This document shows positions 1 to 8,272 of a DNA stretch of 64,000 nt, piece by piece. Made by a program: the position numbers and the translations under genes. A model generated the notes under the pieces. It was given only the letters and a program-made list of their open reading frames with translations, ran no database searches and was not told the origin of the DNA. Origin of the DNA: Ignavibacteria bacterium (lineage in GTDB: Bacteria; Bacteroidota; Ignavibacteria; Tepidaquicellales; Tepidaquicellaceae); assembly GCA_016710985.1 (NCBI GenBank), contig JADJTX010000017.1, positions 26,201 to 90,200 of the forward strand, given 5' to 3'. How positions within the stretch are numbered: position 1 is the first letter of the stretch; the number at the start of each line of letters is the position of its first letter.

Positions 1-222
1 AGGGTCAGACGTTGTTAATATCTCAATTTCAGGATTCAGTTTCGAAACTTCTTCAGAATTATCAACCAGAGAAAGTGTTTCCGGTAAAACATTTTGTCCC
101 GGTAAATTTACACTTGGATACAATAATTCAATCTTGCCGTTCTCTTCTTTTTTAGGGAAATCGTGTTTGTTAATCTTTGTTTCATACTCAATTTTCCTAT
201 CTTTATCATTTTGATCATTCAT
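1..222 (-). CDS. Hypothetical protein, 3' end outside window
   Basis: The reading frame opens with ATG at 222-220 and stays open to the window edge, giving 74 visible residues, so the C-terminus is missing. A purine-rich AAGGAAT sequence lies just before the ATG and serves as ribosome binding site. The visible part is hydrophilic and rich in Lys, Glu and Asp (begins MNDQNDKDRK), with no signal peptide or membrane segment. I do not recognise a family. A good sigma-54-type promoter lies 48 bp upstream (270-285), and the gene sits downstream of a sigma-54 activator gene on the same strand, so it is a candidate target of that regulator. Gene call fairly sure; function unknown. Confidence 0.6.
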   Translation of the reverse strand, partial: MNDQNDKDRKIEYETKINKHDFPKKEENGKIELLYPSVNLPGQNVLPETLSLVDNSEEVSKLNPEIEILTTSDP

Positions 223-269
223 ACAATTCCTTTTTTAAATATTAATGAATTATTCTTTACACAAGTAGT

Positions 270-285
270 TACAAGTCGCGTGCCA
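270..285 (-). promoter_or_regulatory. Putative sigma-54 (-24/-12) promoter for the first gene
   Basis: On the minus strand the sequence reads TGGCACGCGACTTGTA. It matches the sigma-54 consensus TGGCAC-N5-TTGC(A/T) at every position except C to T in the -12 box, with exact spacing. The -12 box ends 48 bp before the ATG at 222, leaving room for a leader and a ribosome binding site. The neighbouring gene (607-1953) encodes a sigma-54 activator. This is the best of several such matches in the window. Confidence 0.6.
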
Positions 286-388
286 ATAAATATATTGAGA
301 ATTAAAGATGATTTGTCAAGATTTCCGGAAGAATTATAGAAGTTGTGTCAGATTGTGACATTACTGTCAGAAGGGCTGACAGTTGACA

Positions 389-611
389 TTTGATAATTGA
401 TAGTTGATAATTGATAATTGATAATTGATAATTGATAATTGATAATTGATAATTTATTATCCATTATCCATTATCCATTATCCATTATCCATTATCCATT
501 ATCCATTATCCATTATCCATTATCCATTATCCATTATCCATTATCCATTATCCATTATCCATTATCCATTATCCATTATCCATTATCAATTATCAATTAT
601 CAATTATCAAC
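389..611. repeat. 7-bp tandem array with complementary arms
   Basis: A left block of about nine TTGATAA units (about 389-453) is followed by about eighteen TTATCCA units (about 455-582) and then by about four TTATCAA units (to 611). The first and last blocks are reverse complements, and short CAGTTGA/TCAACTG sequences bound the whole array, so it is both a tandem repeat and a long hairpin. It fills most of the gap between the first gene and the response regulator. It overlaps the regulator's TGA stop at 607-609. The unit length is not a multiple of three. The frames that read through it are repeat artefacts. Confidence 0.9.
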
Positions 612-1953
612 TGATTCCCAGGCTTTTAATTTTCCTGTAAAATGTTCTCTCATTCATGTTCAGGATCTTTGCGGCCTGGGTCTTGTTTCCGTTTGCTTCC
701 TGAATGGCTTTTAAAATTATGTCCTTTTCAATTTCTTTTGTAATGCCTGAAATTGAAGTGACATTTGAAGCAGATGGAGATGTGGTAAAATTTATTTCAT
801 TGGGAATATCAAGCGAAGATATTGTTTCGCCTTTAGACAATAATACAGCGCGGCGAATTACGTTCCGAAGTTCTCTGACATTCCCGTGCCATGAATGGTT
901 AATCAGTTTTTCCATGATATTATCGGAAACCTGTTTTACGTTCCTGTGTAATTCTTTATTGGCATCGCTGATAAAATGTTCCACGAACAGTTTTATGTCT
1001 TCTTTTCTCTCTCTCAGCGGCGGTAGCTCCAGATGAAACTCATTTAGTCTGTAATACAGATCCTGCCGGAATCTCTGATTGTTTACAGCCTCAGATAATT
1101 TGATATTTGTCGCAGCAATTATTCTTATGTCTAGCTTTATAGCCTTTTTTGCGCCGAGTCTCGTTACCTTTCTCTCCTGTAATACTCTGAGTAATTTTAT
1201 CTGATTTGAATCGGATAAATTTGTTATCTCATCCAGAAATATTGTGCCTTCGTGCGCAAGTTCGAATTTTCCTTCTTTGGCATTTTTAGCGTCAGTAAAA
1301 GCTCCCTTTTCATGACCGAATAATTCGCTTTCAATCAGGCTCTCGGGTATTGCCCCGCAGTCAACAGCTATAAAGCTTTTATCACCTCTGTCACTTGAAG
1401 AGTGTATCATACAGGCGATCACTTCTTTTCCGGTTCCGCTTTCTCCTTCGATCAATACACTTAGTTTTGTAGGGGCTACTACACGCACCTGCTCAAATAC
1501 TTTCTTCATCACTTCAGATTCTCCTATGACCTCGCCTGCTCTGTAATTTTCATCAAGCTTTTTCCGGAGTAATTTTACTTCCTGATTCAGATATTTTAAT
1601 TCAAGCGTTTTCTTTATTGTGATTATCATGGCATCATTATCAAAGGGCTTCGTAATGAAGTCCTGCGCACCCTGTTTCATGCATTCAACTGCTGTTTTAA
1701 TATCGCCAAATGCAGTCAGCATAATTACCGGCAGTGAAGGATCAGATTCTTTTATCTTTTTTAATATTTCAAGTCCGCTCATTCCCGGAAGCCGCATGTC
1801 GAGAATTACCAGACCATATAAAGTATCTTTAACTTCGTCAAGCGCTGCCGAACCATCTTCGACCGCCTTGCATTCAAAACCTGATTCCTCCAAAAGTTCT
1901 GTAAGAGTATATCTTAAAGTTTCATTATCATCTACGATTAGTATTTTTTCCAT
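607..1953 (-). CDS. Sigma-54-dependent response regulator (NtrC/AtoC family)
   Basis: A complete 448-residue NtrC-type transcription activator. The receiver domain (about 1-120) has the acidic pair D8-D9, the phospho-acceptor D52 in LVILDMRLPG and K102. The AAA+ sigma-54 interaction domain (about 140-375) shows Walker A GESGTGKE near 170-177, Walker B IFLDE near 238-242, and the sigma-54 contact loop as GAFTDA (217-222) rather than the commoner GAFTGA. A Fis-type helix-turn-helix closes the protein (about 405-448). Its ATG overlaps the stop of the upstream kinase gene (TAATG), so the two are translationally coupled cognate partners. Phosphorylation should drive ATP-dependent opening of sigma-54 promoters. 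Likely targets are the sites listed at 270, 27197, 32991 and 34898. Family assignment is very sure; targets are inference. Confidence 0.95.
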   Translation of the reverse strand: MEKILIVDDNETLRYTLTELLEESGFECKAVEDGSAALDEVKDTLYGLVILDMRLPGMSGLEILKKIKESDPSLPVIMLTAFGDIKTAVECMKQGAQDFITKPFDNDAMIITIKKTLELKYLNQEVKLLRKKLDENYRAGEVIGESEVMKKVFEQVRVVAPTKLSVLIEGESGTGKEVIACMIHSSSDRGDKSFIAVDCGAIPESLIESELFGHEKGAFTDAKNAKEGKFELAHEGTIFLDEITNLSDSNQIKLLRVLQERKVTRLGAKKAIKLDIRIIAATNIKLSEAVNNQRFRQDLYYRLNEFHLELPPLRERKEDIKLFVEHFISDANKELHRNVKQVSDNIMEKLINHSWHGNVRELRNVIRRAVLLSKGETISSLDIPNEINFTTSPSASNVTSISGITKEIEKDIILKAIQEANGNKTQAAKILNMNERTFYRKIKSLGIS

Positions 1954-3134
1954 TAATTTTGTTTTAGTTTTCCGATTGGCAGTTTAATTTCAATGTGTGT
2001 TCCTTTTCCGTACGTACTTTTTATGTTAAATGCTCCGTGATGCAGGCGGATGGTCTGATAGGCTAAGCCCATTCCTAAACCGACTCCTTCATCTTTAGTA
2101 GTAAAAAACGGCTCCAGTATTTTGTCCAGATTTTCCTGAGGGATCCCTATACCGGTGTCAATAAAATCTATTCTTACCTGACTGTTTATTTTGTCTTCAG
2201 ATACTTTTACTGTGAGAGTTCCTCCGTCAAACATCGCTTCAATTGAATTTGATATGAAATTCATGAAAGCATTTTCGAGTTTGAGCTTATCAAGATATAA
2301 AACAGGTACATCATCCGGGATCTCTCTCACGATCTTTATGACATTTGTTTTACATCTTGCTTCAACACTCTCTAAAATATTGTTTAATATAACTTTTATA
2401 TTCACCTCTGTGAAGTCAAGTTCTTCGGGAGATGCATAACTTAAAAGATTCTTAATGATCTTGTTGGCAATATCAACATTAGTGATAATATAATTCAACC
2501 GTCGTTTATTCTTCTCGTCAATATCTGCTTTTGTAATCAGCTGCGCAAGACTGTTTATATTTGCAAGAGGATTTCTGATCTCGTGAGCAATACCTGCTGA
2601 AAACCTTCCGAGTGCTGCAAGTTTTTCATTATAAATAAGTTCTTTCTGCGTTTCGATTAACTTAGCATTCGTTCTCTTAAGCTCTTCTTCAGCTTCTCTG
2701 ATCTCAGTCACATCATGACCGGTACCGAACATTCTTATTACCTTACCTTTTTCGTCAAAATAAATCTCACCCTGTGCTTTCAGGATCTTGATCTTATCTG
2801 AAGAAGTAACTATTCTGTGATAAAAATTAAACGGGATCTTTTTTTCGAATGCTTCGCTGATGGTTGTTCTTACTCTCTCTACATCTACGGGATGTACGTG
2901 TTCCAGGAATCCTTCAAATGTCGGATCAAATTTATCTTTCTTTAGTTCGTATATCTCATACATTTCATCTGACCAAAGCACGATGTTTTTTTCTATTTCC
3001 CATTCCCAGCTTCCGAGTTTTGCAATATGCTGGGCATCATTAAGAATCTTTTCATTTTGCCTGATCTTATCGATCGTGTTTAGTTTTTCACATAAACTGC
3101 CAAGTTCGATCCCTATATTTATAATGCAGTCCAT
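1953..3134 (-). CDS. Sensor histidine kinase, PAS + HisKA + HATPase portion (fragment of a larger gene)
   Basis: This 393-residue open frame holds the catalytic end of a sensor kinase. The first ~30 residues are the tail of a GAF domain, followed by a PAS fold (about 35-150), a coiled coil, the dimerisation/phospho-acceptor segment with the H-box AGIAHEIRNPLANI, and a HATPase domain with N-box NFISNSIEAM, G1 DTGIGIP and G2 GLGMGLAYQT. The frame is a continuation of the two fragments upstream (to 5755). Conserved protein sequence reads across in other frames near 3140 and 3280, so the native protein probably ran from 5755 to 1953. The stop codon overlaps the regulator's ATG, supporting a cognate pair. 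Confidence 0.9.
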   Translation of the reverse strand: MDCIINIGIELGSLCEKLNTIDKIRQNEKILNDAQHIAKLGSWEWEIEKNIVLWSDEMYEIYELKKDKFDPTFEGFLEHVHPVDVERVRTTISEAFEKKIPFNFYHRIVTSSDKIKILKAQGEIYFDEKGKVIRMFGTGHDVTEIREAEEELKRTNAKLIETQKELIYNEKLAALGRFSAGIAHEIRNPLANINSLAQLITKADIDEKNKRRLNYIITNVDIANKIIKNLLSYASPEELDFTEVNIKVILNNILESVEARCKTNVIKIVREIPDDVPVLYLDKLKLENAFMNFISNSIEAMFDGGTLTVKVSEDKINSQVRIDFIDTGIGIPQENLDKILEPFFTTKDEGVGLGMGLAYQTIRLHHGAFNIKSTYGKGTHIEIKLPIGKLKQN

Positions 3135-3279
3135 GATTCCTGGTCCAAAGGTTCTTCACCCTGTTTAAAGAACTCAAGGACTCCAATCACTTCACTTCCC
3201 ATCACAATAGGAACCCAGATCCCCGTTTTTAAACCAAGTTTTGCACTGATCTCTTCACGTTTGAATAATTTCAGATCTG

Positions 3280-3573
3280 TTAAATTTTAATGCTCATCCA
3301 CGATGACTGCCCGGCCTGAAGACTTTTTCCCGGATAACCTTCACCTGTTTTAAAAACCATCTTTGAGGCAATATCCTTGAACGGCAAATAAAATTCAGGA
3401 AGATCATCATTCCATATGTTAGAGGAAATGAGCTCATCATTCTTTTTCAGAAGGCAATGACCAATTTCCCAGTGAGTATATTCACACACTTTATTTATTG
3501 AATAAAGAATTGCTTCGTCAAAGTTAAATGTCCTGTTTGTAAATCTTATTACATCGTTTAAAACCTGAAGCAA
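3280..3573 (-). CDS. GAF-domain fragment of the same sensor kinase
   Basis: A short 97-residue frame (from LQVLNDVIRFTNRT to SSWMSIKI) that is the first half of a GAF sensor domain. The second half continues in another frame immediately downstream (residues like GLKTGIWVPIVMGSEVIGVL can be read at about 3160-3270), and the PAS domain before it is in the fragment starting at 5755. It is not an independent gene. At least two single-base shifts are needed here to rejoin the kinase, which fits consensus error or a decaying allele. Confidence 0.7.
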   Translation of the reverse strand: MLQVLNDVIRFTNRTFNFDEAILYSINKVCEYTHWEIGHCLLKKNDELISSNIWNDDLPEFYLPFKDIASKMVFKTGEGYPGKSLQAGQSSWMSIKI

Positions 3574-3661
3574 ATTATTTCTTTTTTTAATTAGCTCTTC
3601 GGTATTTTTCAGATCAGTTATATCCTGGCAAATTCCAACCAGCGCTTCAGCTTTACCATCA

Positions 3662-5755
3662 TCATTTCTGATTGATGATGTTGAAAGGTAGGTAGGGAAG
3701 CCAGTTCCGTTTTTTTCTTTCCGTTATCAGTTCTCCTCTCCATCCGTCCCTGAGAGTTTTGTTTTTTGATATCGCTTTTAATGTTGCGGAGATCTGATCG
3801 TTGCTCATTATCGGGATCTCTTTACCAATGATCTCTTTTTCTTTATACCCGTAAGTATTTTCAAAAGCCTGATTTATAAAAAGTGTATGATTATCAAGGT
3901 CCGTAATATACACGCAATCCTTAATGCTTCTTATTGCATGTGCAAAAAGTTTGATCTTACTTTGTATCTGCTCTTTTTCTTCACTCTCGTTGATCAGTTT
4001 AGAAAGAGCAGCTGCTAATTCGGAAGTTCTTTTCTTTACCTTGTCTTCGAGCTCGAGATTGGAAATCCTGAGATTTTCTTCGGCTTTTTTTCTTTCAATA
4101 AAATTTCCGATCTGCCTCGCTGCAGATTCAAGTACATCAATGAGATCCTGTTTTTCTTCTATGCTTTTTTTATTGAAACATTCTATAACTGCAATTACAT
4201 CTTTACCGTTTGTAATAGGAATTCCAAGCCCTGAATTCCATCCCATCTCAAACGCTGTTTCCTTTCGTATGTAGTCTTTATCACCGATGATATCAGTCGT
4301 CCATCTTGATTTTCCTTCCTTGAAAATCAGACCGGGAAAACCCATCCCGCGTGTAAATTCTTTGTTAACATCATAAAATCCGGAATATTCTTCTATATCA
4401 ATTTCATTTTCACTCCAGTAAGAATCAGCTTTTATATATTCGTTTTTGTCATCTGCAAGCCAGAGTATTCCGAAGTTCCAGTCTATCCCCATACAGATAT
4501 TTTTTAGAAGATTCTGAGAAGCTTCTTTAATTGTTTTGGATTCTGCTAAAGTTTTAGAAACTTCATATTGCAGCTTCAAGAATCTTTCACTCTTTTTCCT
4601 TTCGTTAATGTCTATGCAGCTTCCTATGTATCCCACAAATTCATTTCCCTCAAATCTCGGAATCCCTTTATCTAAAACCCATCTTAACTCTCCCTGAGCA
4701 TTTCGCAAACGGTATTCCATTTCAAATGTAATCCTGCTGTCAAATGAAGTAGTGTATGTGTCTAAACATTTCTGCAGATCTTCTTTGTGAACACCTTCAG
4801 CCCAACCGATTCCCAATTCCTGTTCCAGTTTTCTGCCTGTAAATTCAAGCCATACCTTATTGAAATAGTTGCAGAGCTTATCTTTGCCTGAGATCCAGAT
4901 AAGTACCGGAGCTGAATCCGCCATCATCCTGAACCGCTGTTCGCTTTCGCGAAGAGTCTCTTCAGTTTTCTTTCTTACCTTTATCTCTTCAGTTAATTTT
5001 TCATTTGAGTCTTTTAGTTCAAATGTTCTTTCTTCTACTCTTTCTTCAAGTTCCTCGTATGATTTTAAAAGTAAACCCTCCGCATTGCTTTTATTCCTTA
5101 TGAGTCTTTGTGAAATAAATAAAGACATACCGATCACCATAAAGGAAAACAAGCTCGTAATAATGATAAACATCAGGATCGAATTGTTTACTCTTTCAGC
5201 TGAGTTCTTTCTTTCATTTAATAAATCAGTTTCACGTAATTTGATCTCTGTAATAATGTTATTAATTTCTCTTATTATGACTCTGCCTTTATTTGTAATG
5301 TCTATCTGCTCCTGCGTACTGCTCAAATCCTTGATCTCATTTACCTTAATGTTTTCAGCTGCTAATGAATCAAGAGATCTCAGTTTTTCCTTATAATCAG
5401 GATTATCCTGTGTTAGAATGCTCAGTTTATCGATTTCCTTTTTTGTAGTATTTTTCAGTGAATCATATCTCAGCAAAAACAACTTATCACCGGTTATTGC
5501 ATAACCCCGGTTAATTAAAGGAAACAAGATACTATTTATGTACACATCATCTAATTTCTTGATAACTTCATTTGTCCGGCTGATCCATTCAATATCTTTT
5601 CTGTAGCGCTCAATATTTTTATAAGTGATAATGCTTAGAATAAATATACACAGAAGAAAAACTACAAAAGCTGCCGGTATAAATTTTTCCAGAGGTAATT
5701 TCTTCTCAAGATTTAAATATCCGCTGGAAAAACTGTTTCTGATTTTTGTTTTCAT
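3662..5755 (-). CDS. Sensor histidine kinase, N-terminal membrane sensor portion (CHASE3-PAS-GAF-PAS)
   Basis: This 697-residue frame carries the input half of the kinase. A first membrane segment (about 23-45) and a second (about 190-215) enclose a CHASE3-like extracytoplasmic helical domain (motif NRGYAITGDKLFLLRY). A coiled coil, a PAS domain with PAC tail (about 268-390), a GAF domain (about 400-550), another coiled coil and the start of a second PAS domain follow. The frame breaks near 3715 at a run of seven A (minus strand). Beyond it, NGTGFPTYLSTSS in the next frame completes the PAS domain. With the downstream pieces the full protein would be a CHASE3-PAS-GAF-PAS-GAF-PAS-HisKA-HATPase kinase. 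The stimulus is unknown; the CHASE3 domain points to a periplasmic signal. Confidence 0.85.
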   Translation of the reverse strand: MKTKIRNSFSSGYLNLEKKLPLEKFIPAAFVVFLLCIFILSIITYKNIERYRKDIEWISRTNEVIKKLDDVYINSILFPLINRGYAITGDKLFLLRYDSLKNTTKKEIDKLSILTQDNPDYKEKLRSLDSLAAENIKVNEIKDLSSTQEQIDITNKGRVIIREINNIITEIKLRETDLLNERKNSAERVNNSILMFIIITSLFSFMVIGMSLFISQRLIRNKSNAEGLLLKSYEELEERVEERTFELKDSNEKLTEEIKVRKKTEETLRESEQRFRMMADSAPVLIWISGKDKLCNYFNKVWLEFTGRKLEQELGIGWAEGVHKEDLQKCLDTYTTSFDSRITFEMEYRLRNAQGELRWVLDKGIPRFEGNEFVGYIGSCIDINERKKSERFLKLQYEVSKTLAESKTIKEASQNLLKNICMGIDWNFGILWLADDKNEYIKADSYWSENEIDIEEYSGFYDVNKEFTRGMGFPGLIFKEGKSRWTTDIIGDKDYIRKETAFEMGWNSGLGIPITNGKDVIAVIECFNKKSIEEKQDLIDVLESAARQIGNFIERKKAEENLRISNLELEDKVKKRTSELAAALSKLINESEEKEQIQSKIKLFAHAIRSIKDCVYITDLDNHTLFINQAFENTYGYKEKEIIGKEIPIMSNDQISATLKAISKNKTLRDGWRGELITERKKRNWLPYLPFNIINQK

Positions 5756-5850
5756 GAATTCATTGTCTGACAGTAATTGTCAATCATGTCATTAGTGCAG
5801 TTAGGGTCAAAGAATATTGATTAAAAGCTCAGTTAAATGAGATATTTGTT

Positions 5851-5866
5851 TGGCACCGTAAATGAA
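5851..5866 (+). promoter_or_regulatory. Weak sigma-54-like promoter upstream of the OmpA-like barrel gene
   Basis: The sequence TGGCACCGTAAATGAA keeps a perfect -24 box and the TG of the -12 box at the normal spacing, but the rest of the -12 box diverges. It lies about 120 bp before the ATG at 5987, farther than the other candidates. Listed because it shares the pattern seen at 34898-34913; it may be chance. Confidence 0.25.
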
Positions 5867-5986
5867 AGGTATGTACGAATGCTAAGATTGAATTTTCTGA
5901 GATGTTAAAAGATACATTTTAAAATCCAAAGTATCAAATATCATATTTAGTGTTTAAGAACATTTATTAATTAAAAAACCAAAAAA

Positions 5987-6580
5987 ATGAAAACGATTAA
6001 ATTACTATCAGTACTATTAGCAATGACATTCATGCTTGGCGCGTCGGCTCAGGCACAAACAGTTAAAAAGAAATCAGCATATCCAATATGGTCAATAAGT
6101 CCGATGGGTGGCATAGCTTTTCCGGTTGGTAAATTCGGGGAAAGTTTTAAATCCGGTCCGACCTTTGGATTAGATGTCAATTATAAGGCAAACAAAGAAG
6201 TTGGTTTCTTTGTTGAACTTGCTTACGATATTTTCACAACAAAGACAGAAGGAGCGACAGATGGTAAGTATATCGAGTATACTGCAGGTCCAAGATATTA
6301 TTTTACTTCGAAAAATCTTAAATCTGCTTTCTTTCTTGAAGCAGGATTAGGCGGGTATTCTTTCAGACAGAATGAATATACTGTGACAGTGAACGGAACA
6401 CCAACAAATTTCCCGGAATTTAATTCAACAAAATTCGGAATCAATGTAGGCCTGGGAGCCCTGTTAAATTTAGGGAAAACTGTAGATTTAAAAATGAAAG
6501 CAAAGTATCATAATATTCTGACATCTGACGGATCAACAAGCTTTATAGCCCCGGTACTTGGAATTGATATAAGGTTATAA
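5987..6580 (+). CDS. Outer-membrane beta-barrel protein (OmpA-like/porin fold)
   Basis: A 197-residue protein with a clear signal peptide (cut after about residue 22 in GASAQAQT), followed by alternating strands rich in Gly and aromatic residues, and a C-terminus in the style of a last barrel strand (LGIDIRL). Repeated GG/GLG turns and sequences such as AGPRYYFTSKN resemble the small eight-stranded outer-membrane barrels common in Bacteroidota. No peptidoglycan-binding OmpA domain follows, so it is barrel only. It is transcribed divergently from the kinase operon and followed by a strong terminator, so it forms a single-gene unit. The role may be structural or stress-related; the sequence does not settle it. 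Confidence 0.8.
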   Translation: MKTIKLLSVLLAMTFMLGASAQAQTVKKKSAYPIWSISPMGGIAFPVGKFGESFKSGPTFGLDVNYKANKEVGFFVELAYDIFTTKTEGATDGKYIEYTAGPRYYFTSKNLKSAFFLEAGLGGYSFRQNEYTVTVNGTPTNFPEFNSTKFGINVGLGALLNLGKTVDLKMKAKYHNILTSDGSTSFIAPVLGIDIRL

Positions 6581-6589
6581 TTACATAAA

Positions 6590-6625
6590 ATAAAGAGTAA
6601 CAAAATTTCTTGTTACTCTTTTTTG
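6590..6625 (+). terminator. Rho-independent terminator after the barrel gene
   Basis: An 11-12 bp perfect stem (AAAGAGTAACAA / TTGTTACTCTTT) with a short loop runs into a T tract, 11 bp after the stop codon at 6580. Confidence 0.9.
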
Positions 6626-6684
6626 AAAACATTTTTCAAAGTTCATAAAATCAAATAATAAAAAACAAAAAGGAGGGTAAGAAA

Positions 6685-7194
6685 ATGTTTAACGAAGAAA
6701 AGCACAAAAGGAGTTTTTTAGCAGGAGTACTGACCGGCAGTGTCATAGGAGGATTAGCAGCGCTTCTTTTCGCTCCCAAAAGCGGAAAAGAGCTGAGAAA
6801 AGACATATCAGATAAAAGCGGTGAACTGCTTGATGATGCAAATCAGCTTATAGAGAATGCCAAAGAAAAGGCATCAAACATTTTAGCTGATGCTTCGAAC
6901 AAAGCTGAAAAGCTGGTCGAAGACGGAAAGAAAAAAGTTGAATCAATGACAAAAGGCGCCGGGGATCTTCTGGAGCAAGGTAAGGATAAGGTGGAATCAT
7001 TTGCTAAAGGAGCGGGGGATTTTCTTTCACACGGAAAAGAAATTGCAGAAGATGGTGTCACTAAAGTTAAAGATGCCGTGAAATCAGGAATGGAGTCCTT
7101 CACGGAAGAAAGAAACAAGAACAGGGAAGATTCAAAAAATCAGAGCAGTTCTTATAACGATAACAGAAGCAAGTCAAACAAAACAAGATATTAA
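6685..7194 (+). CDS. YtxH-domain stress protein
   Basis: A 169-residue protein with a YtxH domain: one N-terminal membrane helix (about 11-30, AGVLTGSVIGGLAALLFAPK) followed by the typical SGKELRKDISDK motif. A long amphipathic, Lys/Glu/Ala-rich helical tail contains two similar repeats (KKVESMTKGAGDLL and DKVESFAKGAGDFL). YtxH proteins are general-stress proteins anchored in the membrane; their biochemical role is not known. A strong AGGAGG ribosome binding site precedes the ATG, and the next gene starts 5 bp after the stop, so the two are co-transcribed. The tail resembles LEA-type stress proteins, which is only suggestive. Confidence 0.85.
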   Translation: MFNEEKHKRSFLAGVLTGSVIGGLAALLFAPKSGKELRKDISDKSGELLDDANQLIENAKEKASNILADASNKAEKLVEDGKKKVESMTKGAGDLLEQGKDKVESFAKGAGDFLSHGKEIAEDGVTKVKDAVKSGMESFTEERNKNREDSKNQSSSYNDNRSKSNKTRY

Positions 7195-7199
7195 GAATA

Positions 7200-7631
7200 A
7201 TGGACGAAAATAATTTAAATATGATCATAGGTATTGCGGAAATAATTTTCTTCATAACTCTGTCTGTTCTTGCTGTGTATCTGATCATCTCAATGAAAAA
7301 ATTTCTGTCCTCAATAACAAAGATAGAAAATGAGGTAATACAGATCACAGATCAGATATCACCGGTGATTGCAGATATGAAATTTATAACTGATGACATT
7401 AAAGAAATAGTTGACAGATCAAGGCTTCAATTTACAAAAATCGAAAAGCTGTCAGAAGATATAGTTGATAAGGGAAACGCTCTAATCAATACCCTAAGCA
7501 GAGTTCAAAAAGTCAGTAATGGTTTTTTATTGAACTCAACGAATTTTGTTTCGGCAATAACCAAAGGGTTTAAAACCTTTGGAAATAAATTAAAAAACGG
7601 ATCACAGCTTCAATTTAAAAGCTATGATTAA
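7200..7631 (+). CDS. DUF948-like membrane-anchored coiled-coil protein
   Basis: 143 residues: an N-terminal membrane helix (about 8-30, IIGIAEIIFFITLSVLAVYLI) followed by a long amphipathic helix with heptad-like spacing, as in DUF948 proteins that commonly accompany YtxH proteins. The start lies 5 bp after the YtxH stop, so the pair is an operon. Probably an inner-membrane structural or stress protein; no catalytic motif is visible. Confidence 0.7.
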   Translation: MDENNLNMIIGIAEIIFFITLSVLAVYLIISMKKFLSSITKIENEVIQITDQISPVIADMKFITDDIKEIVDRSRLQFTKIEKLSEDIVDKGNALINTLSRVQKVSNGFLLNSTNFVSAITKGFKTFGNKLKNGSQLQFKSYD

Positions 7632-7667
7632 TTTTGTTAAATTAAATTCTTGTAAGGAGAAAACAAA

Positions 7668-7817
7668 ATGTTGTGGACAATCTTTGTAATTCTATTAGTA
7701 CTATGGATACTCGGAATGGTATCGTCTGTTACAATGGGCGGTTTTGTACACGTATTAATAGTACTCGCCGTAGTAGTCTTGATAATACAACTTGTGCAAG
7801 GTAAAAAAGTTCTGTAA
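7668..7817 (+). CDS. lmo0937-family membrane microprotein, copy 1
   Basis: A 49-residue protein (starts MLWTIFVILLVLWILG, ends QGKKVL) that is nearly all hydrophobic: two membrane segments separated by a VSSVTMGGFVH turn. It matches the small lmo0937-type family of stress-associated membrane proteins. An AAGGAG ribosome binding site lies eight bases before the ATG. A near-identical second copy follows at 7984. The segment between the two copies ends in a hairpin, so the copies may be separately transcribed. The gene is short but well supported by the paralogue. Confidence 0.85.
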   Translation: MLWTIFVILLVLWILGMVSSVTMGGFVHVLIVLAVVVLIIQLVQGKKVL

Positions 7818-7881
7818 AAGTGCTACAGACAAATGAATTTGTAAGTTTCTATAACACGCTTACATAAAGTAAATCAGAAAT

Positions 7882-7924
7882 CAATCCGGTTTGTGAGCTT
7901 AGAATAAACACCAAACCGGATTTA
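7882..7924 (+). terminator. Hairpin between the twin microprotein genes
   Basis: AATCCGGTTTG pairs with CAAACCGGATTT around a loop of about 20 nt and is followed by a short T/A stretch. It could end transcription of the first copy or act as a processing site. Confidence 0.5.
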
Positions 7925-7983
7925 ATTAAGTCAGTACTTTTAAAAGGAATAAAAATTAAAGTTCTTATAAAGGAGAAATCAAA

Positions 7984-8136
7984 ATGTTGTGGACAATATT
8001 TGTAATACTATTAGTTCTATGGTTACTCGGAATGGTATCGTCATATACAATGGGCGGATTTATACACGTTCTGTTAGTAATTGCAGTAGTTGTTTTAATA
8101 ATCAGATTGATTCAGGGCAGAAAACTGATCAATTAA
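7984..8136 (+). CDS. lmo0937-family membrane microprotein, copy 2
   Basis: A 50-residue paralogue of the gene at 7668 with the same first 12 residues (MLWTIFVILLVL), the same MGGFIHVLL turn and a basic C-terminus (QGRKLIN). The ribosome binding site region (AAAGGAGAAATCAAA) also resembles that of copy 1, so the duplication included the leader. A 10-bp perfect hairpin follows the gene at 8154-8190. Confidence 0.85.
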   Translation: MLWTIFVILLVLWLLGMVSSYTMGGFIHVLLVIAVVVLIIRLIQGRKLIN

Positions 8137-8153
8137 GTATGACTAAAAAATTT

Positions 8154-8190
8154 ACCGGCAGCATATTGATTAATTAATTTTGCTGCCGGT
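8154..8190 (+). terminator. Hairpin after microprotein copy 2
   Basis: A 10-bp perfect stem (ACCGGCAGCA / TGCTGCCGGT) with a T-rich 17-nt loop. No T tract follows, so its role as terminator rather than RNA-stability element is uncertain. A second small hairpin (GATCGGA / TCCGATC) lies at about 8198-8215. Confidence 0.5.
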
Positions 8191-8272
8191 GATGATGATC
8201 GGACATTTCCGATCAACAGTAAGAAGCAGAACTAAGACACAAAAATAAATTAAAAACATTAATTAAAGAATC

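Noticed and set aside
439..714. Frames reading as repeats of LSIIHYP across the heptamer array
   Set aside because: They arise because three 7-bp units make a 21-nt period; no start signal, no family, and the sequence overlaps the response regulator on the other strand.
3924..5396. Plus-strand frames opposite the kinase gene
   Set aside because: Shadows of the long coding frame; hydrophobic Ser/Leu composition typical of antisense to Lys/Glu-rich genes.
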